The position numbers were made by a program, and so were the translations under genes. Positions 51,680 through 59,500 of a stretch of DNA of 64,000 bases are shown piece after piece; position 1 is the stretch's first letter, and each line of letters opens with the position of its first letter. The stretch is from the NCBI RefSeq assembly GCF_028609865.1, contig NZ_CP063194.1:62001-126000 (forward strand), written 5' to 3'. The stretch is from Corynebacterium jeddahense. GTDB taxonomy: Bacteria; Actinomycetota; Actinomycetes; Mycobacteriales; Mycobacteriaceae. A model generated the notes under the pieces. That model did not search any database. It was not told the DNA's origin and saw nothing but the letters and a program-made list of their open reading frames with translations.

Positions 51680-52611
51680 ACGGTGAGGATGATCTTGCCG
51701 GTATTGGCGCCGGAGGCGAGGCGCTCGTGCGCCTTCTTCGCGTCCGCGAGCGGGAAGCGCTCGGAGATGTTGGGGGTGATCTGGCCCGACTCGATGAGTG
51801 GCCAGACGTGCTCCACGGTGGAGGCGACGATGGCGGCCTTCATCGGCCGGGGGCGCGCCCGCAGCGTGGTCGCCGTGACGGAGAGGCGCCGCGGCATCAT
51901 CCGCCCAAGGGAGAGGGTGCCCTTCGGCCCGCCGAGGACGGAGATGACCACCAGGTGGCCGTCGTGACGCAGGGTCTTGATGTTCTGCTCCAGGTACGGC
52001 CCGCCGACGACGTCGAGGATCGCGTCCGCCCACTCGGGCAGCTCCTCGGCGAAGTCCTGATCGTTGTAGTTAATAAGGACGTCCGCGCCGAGGCCCCGGC
52101 AGTACTCCAGCTTCTCGGCGCTGCCGGCGGTGACCGCGACCTTGCAGCCCAAAGCCTTGCCCAGCTGGATGGCGAAGGACCCGATGCCGCCCGAGCCGCC
52201 GTGGATGAGCACCCGGTCGCCCTCCTCAATGCCGGCGACCATGCCCAGGTTCGACCACACGGTGCAGGCGGCCTCGACCACCGCCGCGGTCTCCTCCAGC
52301 GTCAGGTTTGCGGGTTTTGGCGTGAGCTGGCCCTCCGGCACCGCGACGTACTCGGCGTAGCCGCCGCCGGCGAGCAGGCAGCCGACTTCCTCGCCCTCGG
52401 CGCGGCCGGTGGTGCCGGGGTCCACGATCACGCCGGCGCACTCCAGGCCCATGATCTCGGACTCGCCCTTCGGCGGCGGGTACTTGCCGGCGGCCTGCGC
52501 GAGGTCCCCGCCGTTGACGCCGGCGGCGGCGACCTTCACCAGGACTTCGCCGTCGCGGAGGGCGGGCGTTGCGACGTCGTGAAGCTTGAGCTCATCATTG
52601 ATTGCTTTCAT
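51676..52611 (-). CDS. Quinone oxidoreductase-like MDR protein
   Basis: 311 aa. The fold is a medium-chain dehydrogenase of the zeta-crystallin/QOR group: no zinc cysteines, an early AAGVNGGDLAQAAGKYPPP and the nucleotide-binding motif HGGSGGIGSFAIQLGK. It should reduce quinones or enals with NADPH. As I recall, Rv3777 holds the same position next to the aminotransferase-like gene in mycobacteria. TAGCCT six bases upstream suggests a leaderless start. It is divergent from tRNA-Ser(UGA). Confidence 0.88.
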   Translation of the reverse strand: MKAINDELKLHDVATPALRDGEVLVKVAAAGVNGGDLAQAAGKYPPPKGESEIMGLECAGVIVDPGTTGRAEGEEVGCLLAGGGYAEYVAVPEGQLTPKPANLTLEETAAVVEAACTVWSNLGMVAGIEEGDRVLIHGGSGGIGSFAIQLGKALGCKVAVTAGSAEKLEYCRGLGADVLINYNDQDFAEELPEWADAILDVVGGPYLEQNIKTLRHDGHLVVISVLGGPKGTLSLGRMMPRRLSVTATTLRARPRPMKAAIVASTVEHVWPLIESGQITPNISERFPLADAKKAHERLASGANTGKIILTV

Positions 52612-52641
52612 GCGGCCAGGCTACGTTAGACTGCTCGCGTT

Positions 52642-52729
52642 GGAGACGTGGCAGAGTGGCCGAATGCACCGGTCTTGAAAACCGGCGAGGTTTATCCCTC
52701 CGCGGGTTCAAATCCCGCCGTCTCCGCCA
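52642..52729 (+). tRNA. tRNA-Ser (UGA)
   Basis: 88 nt with encoded CCA. The acceptor arm GGAGACG pairs with CGTCTCC. Anticodon loop CTTGAAA gives anticodon TGA. A long variable arm and the GGTTCAAATCC T-loop are present, as in class II serine tRNAs. TAGACT (52627-52632) lies nine bases upstream as a likely -10 box. Confidence 0.96.
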
Positions 52730-52818
52730 TTTTCTTTTGGGGACTTTTGCTTAAGGGGCGAACCTGAAATTTCGATCAATTCTTAGGATTACCCTGGCAA
52801 CCGGATCTAAGACGGGTG

Positions 52819-52824
52819 TATAGT
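52819..52824 (+). promoter_or_regulatory. Promoter of the decayed surface gene (copy of the 56509 promoter)
   Basis: TATAGT follows GACGGGTG. The same GACGGGTGTATA word precedes the intact surface gene at 56501-56512. The 5' leader of about 80 nt between box and start is partly conserved too (CTGAAATTTCG upstream; CGATGTGGAGG before ATGAGCGAG). Confidence 0.55.
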
Positions 52825-52908
52825 GCCGGTCATTCCCGTCTCGCTTCGAATTTTCCCACGGGGGCGGGTTACCCGGCGACAACCCGCTCACGATGTGGAG
52901 GTCGAACA

Positions 52909-53292
52909 TGAGCGAGAAAACTAGGAAGAACCGCGTTGCGCGCAAGGTCAAGTTTGAGCTTGCGACTACCGGCGAGTACGCGAAGTATGAGGTGACGAAA
53001 ACTGGCCGCCGGAACCCGCGATAACGATTCAAACGGCCTCGAGTTCACCACCGATCCGGTGCCCGCTGAAGGCGACATGAGTTACGACCTGGGCATCGTC
53101 CCGCCCGAAACTCCTACGCCTACTACCACTACGGTGACGGACACTGAGACGCCGACGACGACGGTGACTGAGACGCCGACGGTGACCACCTCACCTGGGG
53201 CACAATTCGGTGGGGGGTTCGGAGAACTTTTCGAAAGAGTTCGGAAAACTTTCACCGGAACCCCCTCCACTCTTATTTTCAGCAAGAAGTGA
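52909..53292 (+). pseudogene. Decayed SdrD-type surface protein gene (5' remnant)
   Basis: ATG 52909 opens MSEKTRKNRVARKVK, matching the start of the intact gene at 56599 (MSEKNTTRNNRVRKN). It runs to TAA 53022-53024. In another frame the same stretch continues TRDNDSNGLEF ... GDMSYDLGIVPPETPTPTTTT to a TGA at 53290-53292, which is the typical end of an SdrD_B repeat followed by a Thr-rich stalk. The gene has therefore lost nearly all repeats and the signal-peptide core, and is frameshifted near 53012. A strong terminator follows. Confidence 0.75.
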
Positions 53293-53331
53293 CGCAATCC
53301 GCTGTTAAAAAGCGCTTCTCTGAACGCCAGA

Positions 53332-53375
53332 CGCCCGGAAGTCGGCAGATTGAGACCGATTTCCGGGCGGTTTTT
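53332..53375 (+). terminator. Rho-independent terminator
   Basis: CGCCCGGAA-TCGG pairs with CCGAT-TTCCGGGCG around a short loop, then five T. It ends the surface-gene remnant. Confidence 0.8.
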
Positions 53376-53792
53376 GCTATTCGAACACGGCTTCTAGGCC
53401 GCTGACTTCCAGAACTCGTTTCCGGCGGCTTGCGGCCTGCGATTTTACGCTGCGACTGGTAGCGCATTTGGGAACGTGCCGGCCAACGCACGGTCGCTCC
53501 TTTTGCGGTCAAGTTCGTTGCGGCCGCGCGGTGTCGGGTCATTGTCGGTGCTGCCCTCGTCAAACCAAGGGCGGCGAGGTGGGGCGCCGAGTCGACGGCC
53601 AATTTATCACGCCCCTGTTGCGGTTGGGACGTGTAATGGGTAACCTGCGCACCCATTCATCGAGCCTGTTGATGCCGTTTTACGCTCGCTTAGGGCTACC
53701 GAAGTGTTCCTAGAAACCGGTATGGGGACGTGCGCCGTTTGCTGGTGCTTTGGAAAATATCTGATGCCCAAAGCACCCGCCTTAGCTTCTTA
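53376..53792. other. Non-coding or decayed stretch
   Basis: No convincing gene in either strand; open frames here have odd composition and no recognisable motif. A hairpin with a 10-bp stem (GGTGCTTTGG / CCAAAGCACC, 53744-53777) lies just past the stop of the small minus-strand gene at 53793 and may act as its terminator, though no T-tract follows. Confidence 0.5.
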
Positions 53793-53987
53793 CTAGCCGT
53801 TTGTGACCGTGCTCGGCTGCTCGTGGGAAACCTTCCAATACCCCCAGGCCATCAATGCCAAAGCACCCACTGCAACGACGGTCGTACTAACAGTCAGTGA
53901 CCCAGTGAATACTTCGTACGTCAAAACGCCGAGGATCAAGAGCATGATTACAACTAGCGCGGATTTACGTAGCGCCTTTACGTTCAT
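53793..53987 (-). CDS. Small two-helix membrane protein
   Basis: 64 aa. Two hydrophobic helices (ALVVIMLLILGVLTYEVF; STTVVAVGALALMAWGYW) are flanked by Lys/Arg at the N-terminus and a polar tail. I do not recognise it. It follows the remnant at 53996 on the same strand. A GAAAG-like ribosome site is weak. Composition and helix pattern make it plausible as a real small gene; phage- or island-derived. Confidence 0.5.
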   Translation of the reverse strand: MNVKALRKSALVVIMLLILGVLTYEVFTGSLTVSTTVVAVGALALMAWGYWKVSHEQPSTVTNG

Positions 53988-53995
53988 CTTTCATC

Positions 53996-54285
53996 CTACT
54001 TTCCGAAGCATGGGTTAAGGGCATTCCACTTCGCCGTGAGGTCCGCGTCGCGCCACAACGCCTCTTTTGCACCATTGACCTGAGCCAATACCGCCAGTTC
54101 AAGGTGCGCGTCTGGGATAAGGTCGCCCTCCGCGTCGCCGCGCTCAAGACCTTTTACCAGATAGTCGTTGACCCACAATCGAACGAGCGCTTGTTCTGCG
54201 AATGACGAATCTCTCGCTCAAGTTCCGCGGCCAACCGCGGGTCGAGGTCTCTGATCTGTTGAAGCAGGTCCGTTAGACGGGACAT
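53996..54285 (-). pseudogene. Frameshifted small gene; start resembles methyltransferase N-termini
   Basis: ATG 54285 (AGAGAGGA upstream) reads MSRLTDLLQQIRDLDPRLAA and hits a stop soon after SFDCGSTTIW. Changing frame near 54205 gives ALVRLWVNDYLVKGLERGDA ... KWNALNPCFGK, ending at 53996. Together they would make about 97 residues. The first 25 residues resemble, from memory, the N-terminus of some large site-specific DNA methyltransferases, but the rest does not, so this may be a small independent gene with one lost base. Its partner genes are unknown. Confidence 0.4.
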
Positions 54286-54437
54286 TGGGGTCCTCTCTTT
54301 AGCTGGGACAAGCGTATTGAAACGTCCGGAGCGTTATCCGGGTGTCGAGGCGCGGTTCTCATCAGCCCGCGAGAATCGACGGTTTTTCCGGCACTATGCG
54401 CGAGGCAACACCATTGACGCGTCGTGACGCGGTCGGT

Positions 54438-54911
54438 TCAATCGCGAGCGATGAGCTCGTCGCGGTTGATTTTCCCCGCGAGAGAACGCGCCACAATGAA
54501 CGGCACCCAGATCATCTGGCAGTAAACGACCTTCGCAAAGAAGAGTGCTACGGAGAGTCCGTCCGGTTCTACCCAGAAGCGCGCGGTGCAGGCCACAGCA
54601 CCGCTGAGAAGGAACACCGCGAGGGAGAGGCCGAGAGACCAGCGCAATCCGTCCTCCCTTGCCTCCAGGTGCCGCTTCAGCTCGTACTCGTCCAGCTCCG
54701 CCTCGGGCAGGTCGGAGTAACCGATGGACTTCCGTAGTTCGTAGATGCCCAACGCCGCTGCAAGGCTGCCGAGCATCCACAACAAGTTCGAAAGACCCTG
54801 CGCGGGGAAATGAAGCGCGGCTGCCAGAATCAGGGCGGCGATTGCACCATCCCCTATTCGCATCGCGCGCTTGCGCTGGGCCACGGTTGCAGGGACAGGG
54901 GTGAGCGTCAT
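54438..54911 (-). CDS. Four-helix membrane protein paired with XRE regulator
   Basis: 157 aa with four predicted helices (GAIAALILAAALHF; NLLWMLGSLAAALGIYEL; WSLGLSLAVFLLSGAVA; LFFAKVVYCQMIWVPF) and a cytoplasmic acidic loop (DLPEAELDEYELKRHLEARE). I do not recognise a family with confidence, though XRE-plus-small-membrane-protein pairs are common in Gram-positive bacteria. Its ATG overlaps the regulator's stop (ATGA), so both are made together. Function unknown; an immunity or sensor role is inference. Confidence 0.7.
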   Translation of the reverse strand: MTLTPVPATVAQRKRAMRIGDGAIAALILAAALHFPAQGLSNLLWMLGSLAAALGIYELRKSIGYSDLPEAELDEYELKRHLEAREDGLRWSLGLSLAVFLLSGAVACTARFWVEPDGLSVALFFAKVVYCQMIWVPFIVARSLAGKINRDELIARD

Positions 54912-55174
54912 TTCGTGTCCTTTCGGTACATCTCGGTCGACATTGGGCTGAACTCGGTTCTAGAAAAGACTGCCTCCACGGGGAGGTTGAATACCTCGCA
55001 CACCCGAAACGCGAGGCTCAGACTCGGGTTGTGGTTGCCGCGCTCCAAGGCGCCGATTGTTTGAACGTTGACATCTACCGCGTCGGCGAGTTGCTGACGC
55101 GACATGTCCCTCTCGACCCGCAGCAATTTCACCCGGTTGAATAGCGGATCACTTGCAGACTTCTTTAGGGGCAT
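54908..55174 (-). CDS. XRE-family helix-turn-helix regulator
   Basis: 88 aa from ATG 55174 (MPLKKSASDP). The helix-turn-helix is VKLLRVERDMSRQQLADAVDVN and the recognition helix follows in VQTIGALERGNHNPSLSLAFRV; FNLPVEAVF is the usual family end. It probably represses its own operon from the promoter at 55182-55210, which contains inverted TGTTGTGTTTATACAA-like sequence. It is co-transcribed with the membrane protein. Confidence 0.88.
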   Translation of the reverse strand: MPLKKSASDPLFNRVKLLRVERDMSRQQLADAVDVNVQTIGALERGNHNPSLSLAFRVCEVFNLPVEAVFSRTEFSPMSTEMYRKDTK

Positions 55175-55181
55175 GCGTCGA

Positions 55182-55210
55182 AGTATTGTATAAACACAAC
55201 ATACTGTCAA
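55182..55210 (-). promoter_or_regulatory. Promoter of the XRE/membrane operon
   Basis: Minus strand: TTGACA (55210-55205), a 17-base spacer, and AATACT (55187-55182); TACAAT at 55190-55185 is an alternative -10. It is AT-rich relative to the window and resembles a strong housekeeping promoter, better than most here. Confidence 0.65.
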
Positions 55211-55294
55211 GAGTTCGTAGTAGATCCTGGGTACACGCAGTGACTAGCCCGGCATCGGATCGTTGTTGTTAAGGGATTGGTTGAGATACCCGCT

Positions 55295-55948
55295 ATGCGT
55301 ACGTCCCTTCTGGCCGGCTTTGTCGCCGCATCCGTCGTGTTCGCCTCCATCAATGCAGCCCCGGTAATGGCTCAGACCGACACCCCCGACCCGGCTGCGT
55401 CCACCCCCGCCGAGAACACGGGAAACACCGAAAATAAGGCCGACGGGAACAAAGACGACGGCGCGATGGACGCGAATGCTCCCGCCGACGCAGCCGCAGC
55501 GTTAATCGACACCCGAAACGCGTTCCGGGAACTCTCGGCCGCCACCGGCCAGGACGGCGAGGGTTCGTCACTGGAAGCCCTGGACCGGGATCCGGAGAAC
55601 GATCCGCTATACATCGACCCGGAAAAGAATCCGCTGAAGAAGGTTTCCAGCTCGGAGATGTTCCTCAGCGTCACGGGCGAGCCGGCAGAGGGGGAGGAAC
55701 CGGACGTCGCTCAAGCGTGGGCGGCAAATTCCTCCATCCCGGATACGGCGAACCCGGTTGAGCTGTGGAAGCAGGAGGCCCAGGGCTCCGCGATGATGTC
55801 TTCGGGGCTTTTCAACGGCGATTTCGCGCAGAGTTCCGCCGGATCTTCCCAGGCTACTTCGGTTATCATCCCGGTAATGATCGGCGTCGCGGTCATCGGC
55901 CAGATCATTGAGCTGATCATGCGCGGCGTGCGCATGGCTACGCGCTAA
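55295..55948 (+). CDS. Secreted protein with C-terminal membrane helix, unknown function
   Basis: 217 aa from ATG 55295. The signal peptide is MRTSLLAGFVAASVVFASIN with cleavage near PVMAQ. An acidic, low-complexity region (Asp/Glu/Asn/Pro/Ala) is followed by ALIDTRNAFRELSAATG and a polar stretch. One C-terminal helix (SVIIPVMIGVAVIGQIIELI) and a short basic tail may anchor it. No family recognised. It lies within the surface-protein island, just before a decayed surface-gene fragment. Confidence 0.75.
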   Translation: MRTSLLAGFVAASVVFASINAAPVMAQTDTPDPAASTPAENTGNTENKADGNKDDGAMDANAPADAAAALIDTRNAFRELSAATGQDGEGSSLEALDRDPENDPLYIDPEKNPLKKVSSSEMFLSVTGEPAEGEEPDVAQAWAANSSIPDTANPVELWKQEAQGSAMMSSGLFNGDFAQSSAGSSQATSVIIPVMIGVAVIGQIIELIMRGVRMATR

Positions 55949-55965
55949 CTCCCGTTCTCCCCATT

Positions 55966-56381
55966 CGTGTGGCAACTTTCGAGGGCGAGCCGACGCGCTC
56001 GGCGGTCACCGACAAGAACGGCGACTGGAAGATCGAGGGCCTGAACCCGAACAAGGAGTGCGCTGTCCGCTTTATCAAGCCGGAAGGCTGGGAAGTCACG
56101 GGCAAGGTGCCGGGTTCGGTCAGTTGCAGCAGATGGCTGCGGATCCGGATGTGCAGCGCTTCGGCACGATTGCTGCTGGTGTGATTGGCCTGATTGCTGC
56201 TGGTGCGGTGATTTACGACTGGTGCTCGAATGAGCCTGGTGAGGCGTTCACGGTGGTGAAGGGCTCGTCTGGTGCGGGCTCGTCGGATAGGGGTGACGCT
56301 GGGAAGTCGCCGGCGCCGACCACGGTGGCGACCACGGTGGCCCCGACTACCACGCGGACGACCGCCCGCACTCGGCGCTAA
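55966..56381 (+). pseudogene. Decayed SdrD-type surface protein gene (3' remnant with internal deletion)
   Basis: The first part (TFEGEPTRSAVTDKNGDWKI, RFIKPEGWEVTGKVPGS) matches repeat six of the intact gene (near 59880-60015). It is then joined, out of frame, to sequence almost identical to 60784-61020 (LQQMAADPDVQRFGTIAAG ... TARTRR). The junction falls at CCGGGTTCGG/TCAGTTGCAG near 56118-56122, which implies loss of about 770 bp relative to the intact copy. It has no start of its own. A terminator follows. Confidence 0.8.
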
Positions 56382-56397
56382 CCATTGCCGGTGAACG

Positions 56398-56435
56398 AAA
56401 CCCGGCCTGACGCTTTCCGGCGTCGGGCCGGGTTT
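56398..56435 (+). terminator. Rho-independent terminator-like hairpin
   Basis: AAACCCGGCC pairs with GGCCGGGTTT, with an inner TGACGC/GCGTCG extension. It ends the surface-gene remnant; only a short T-run follows. Confidence 0.7.
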
Positions 56436-56508
56436 CACTTCGTCTTATCCCTGTCTGAAATTTCGGTTAAATCTTCGAAAATGCTGGAAGAATCGTTATA
56501 GACGGGTG

Positions 56509-56514
56509 TATATT
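56509..56514 (+). promoter_or_regulatory. Promoter of the intact surface protein gene
   Basis: TATATT in GACGGGTGTATATTCTCGG, matching the promoter of the remnant at 52819. A leader of about 80 nt precedes ATG 56599. Confidence 0.55.
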
Positions 56515-56598
56515 CTCGGTTAACCCCGCTTTCACGTCGCTGCGTTCCTGGCCGACTGGAGTGGGTCCCATTAACCCGCTTGCGATGTGGAGGCCGAT

Positions 56599-59500
56599 AT
56601 GAGCGAGAAGAACACGACGAGGAACAACCGCGTGCGCAAGAACGTCGCCGCAGTAATCAGCTCCGTTGCCCTAGCGTGCGGCAGCGTGGCGGTGCCGGCG
56701 GTGGCGCCGCAGTTCGCGACGGCGGCGCGGGCGGCTGACACGGACCACAGCTGGGATGACGTCGATGCTCCGGAATTTAACGTCGGGGTATCTATTGCCG
56801 CGGATAAGGAGATCCCAACAGGCAGCTTCAATTACATATTGGAATACGACGTGGAAGCTCCTCGGCCGGCGAGGGAGGAGCAACCTGGGGAATCCAATCT
56901 GCGCGATTTGAAGGTTTGGTTGCGACTGCCCGATGGGAAGACCGAACTCGACAGAGATCCTCAGCCGTCCGATTTCCGATGGGCGAGTGGTCAGACGAGG
57001 CCAATTTATTCCGTAGAGAAGACCGGCGATGAGTGGCTAATCTGGTTCGGCGAGCCGCGAACGAACCAGAATGGAACGACCTACACCGAAATTACCGACG
57101 GTGACCGTCTTGTGGGCGCGACTCTTCCTGCTCATGTTGTCGATGGAAAGACGGGCCCATTTGAAGCAGTAGGTGGCGCTTACGGATTCATTCTTCCTGC
57201 TACCGGATGGACGCAGCCGTACAGCGACTTGCTTTACAAAGCAAATGACACTGGCTATCAGGGAGAGCGAGTCCAGTTTCACACAACTCCTGACCCGTGC
57301 CGGGCTGAGATGTGGGTTGTGTCGGAGCTAAAGGGTGGCGGTTACGGTGAAAAATTGGTTCAGCTGTTTCTAGGCACAAACGATCCAGACATCTCACTGG
57401 TGCCGGGCGCTTTCTCCATCAAAGTCACCGATCCGGAAGGCTACGACATCACCGATGAAGTGATGCGGAAGGCAACCGCAGCAATTCCAGATCAAACGAG
57501 GCCGCTAAAGGAATACACAGGGGTCCCCGACCCGCAGTGGCTGAAAGTCTGGCAGTGGCCATTCACCTATTCGAGCAACGTCACGGCCCCGGAAATGTGG
57601 GTCAGATCCGGAACCACTATTGAGATCCATCAGCTGGTCGAAAGTAGTTCTTGCCAATTCGGTGCCGGCGATCGCGCTCTCGCACATTTCGTCTCACTGC
57701 GACCGCCGATTGAAGCTGAAGCAGAGGCGCAGCTTAAATTCGGTGCTGCCGCCTCCCTCGGAGACCGCGTGTGGGTGGATGCGAACCGGAACGGTGTTCA
57801 GGATGCCGACGAGACCGCCGGCGTTGAAAATGTGAAGGTGACGGTGACCCCGCCGCCCGGTTCGGATGAACAGCCGCGCACCGCAATCACCGACGCGGAC
57901 GGTAATTGGCGCGTCGATGGGCTCACCCCGGGTGTGGAGTACACTGTGACTTTCGAGTTGCCGGAGGGGTACAAGGCGACGGACGCGCTTGTCGGCGATG
58001 ACCGCAGCACCGATTCCAACGGTCTGCGTTCGACGGTGAAGCTGGCGCCGGGCGAGTTCAACGATACGTACGACTTGGGCGTGTTCCAGACGGCGTCGAT
58101 TGGCGACCGTGTTTGGGAGGACACCAACGGCAACGGCATCCAGGACGATAACGAGAAGAACGGCGTCCCGAACACCATCGTCAAGGTAACCGGCCCCAAC
58201 GGTGAGACGCACACGACGGTGACCGATGAGAACGGTGAGTGGAGCGTCGATGGGTTGAATCCGGGCGTGGAGTACACCGTCACGTTCACCCCGCCCGCTG
58301 GTTACCAGGTCACGAAGACGGAGCAGGGCGATGACCCGAGTAAGGATTCGAACCCGCTGACTTCCAAGGTGACGCTCGAGCCGGGTGAAAACAACACGAC
58401 CTACGACCTCGGCCTGGTCAAGCCTGCTTCTGTGGGCGACCGCGTCTGGGTCGACGAGAACGGCGACGGCATCCAGGACGAGGGCGAGAAGAACGGCGTC
58501 CCGAACATCACCGTAACGGTGACGCCGCCGGAGGGCGTCGACGAGCAGCCGCGCGCCACCACCACCGACGATAAGGGCATGTGGCGTATCGACGGCCTGA
58601 CCCCTGGGGTGGAGTACACCGTCACGTTTACGCTTCCCGACGGCACGTCTGCGACAACCGCGTTGGTTGGAGAAGATCGCGGCAAGGACTCCAACGAGCT
58701 GAGCACCAAGGTCACGCTCACGTCCGGCCAGCACGACCCGACGATCGACCTTGGCGTTGCCCCCGCATCCATCGGCGACCGCGTCTGGCTGGATGAAGGC
58801 CTGGATGAAGGCAACGCGGAAAAGGTTGGCAAGGGTGATGGCATCCAGAACGATGGCGAAGGCGGGGTCTCAGGCGTTGTCGTGCGTGTTTCCCGCCCTG
58901 GCGAACCCGTCCGCGAGACCAAGACGAGTGCAGATGGCGAGTGGAAGATCACGGGTCTCACGCCTGGCGTGGACGACTACCGAGTGGAGTTCGATGCCCC
59001 TTCGGGCTACCGCGTTTCGCCGACGAAGGTGGGCGACGCGGCTTCTGACTCCAACGGTTTGTCTGACAAGGTCGCAGCTCTGAAGTCCGGCGAGGATAAC
59101 ACCACCTACGACCTTGGCTTGTTCTCGGACGTGCCGGAGACCACCACGGAGACCACTTCCGTGCCGACGACCGTGACCGAGAAGAGCTCGACCACGGTGA
59201 CCGAGAAGAGCTCGACGACGGTGGTCACCACCGAGGATTGCGGTTGCACGCCGGTCACGGTTCTCGCTACAACGACCCAGCCGCTCCCGACAACGGTCAC
59301 CCAGCCGGTCCCAACCACCAGGACTAGGTCCGTCCCGACCACGGTGACGGTGGCGTCCCCCACCACGTCCGTGTCCACCACCGTGTCCACGACGGTGCGG
59401 ACGGAGGAGGTGCCGAAGGTCGTCGAGAAGCCGGTGCCCACCACCGTCCACGAGACCACCACGGTGCCGCCGACGCTGAGCACGATTGGCGACAAGGTGT

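Noticed and set aside
53279..53656. A 125-codon minus-strand frame
   Set aside because: Odd composition (Arg/Ser/Thr-rich), overlaps a terminator, no ribosome site and no motif.
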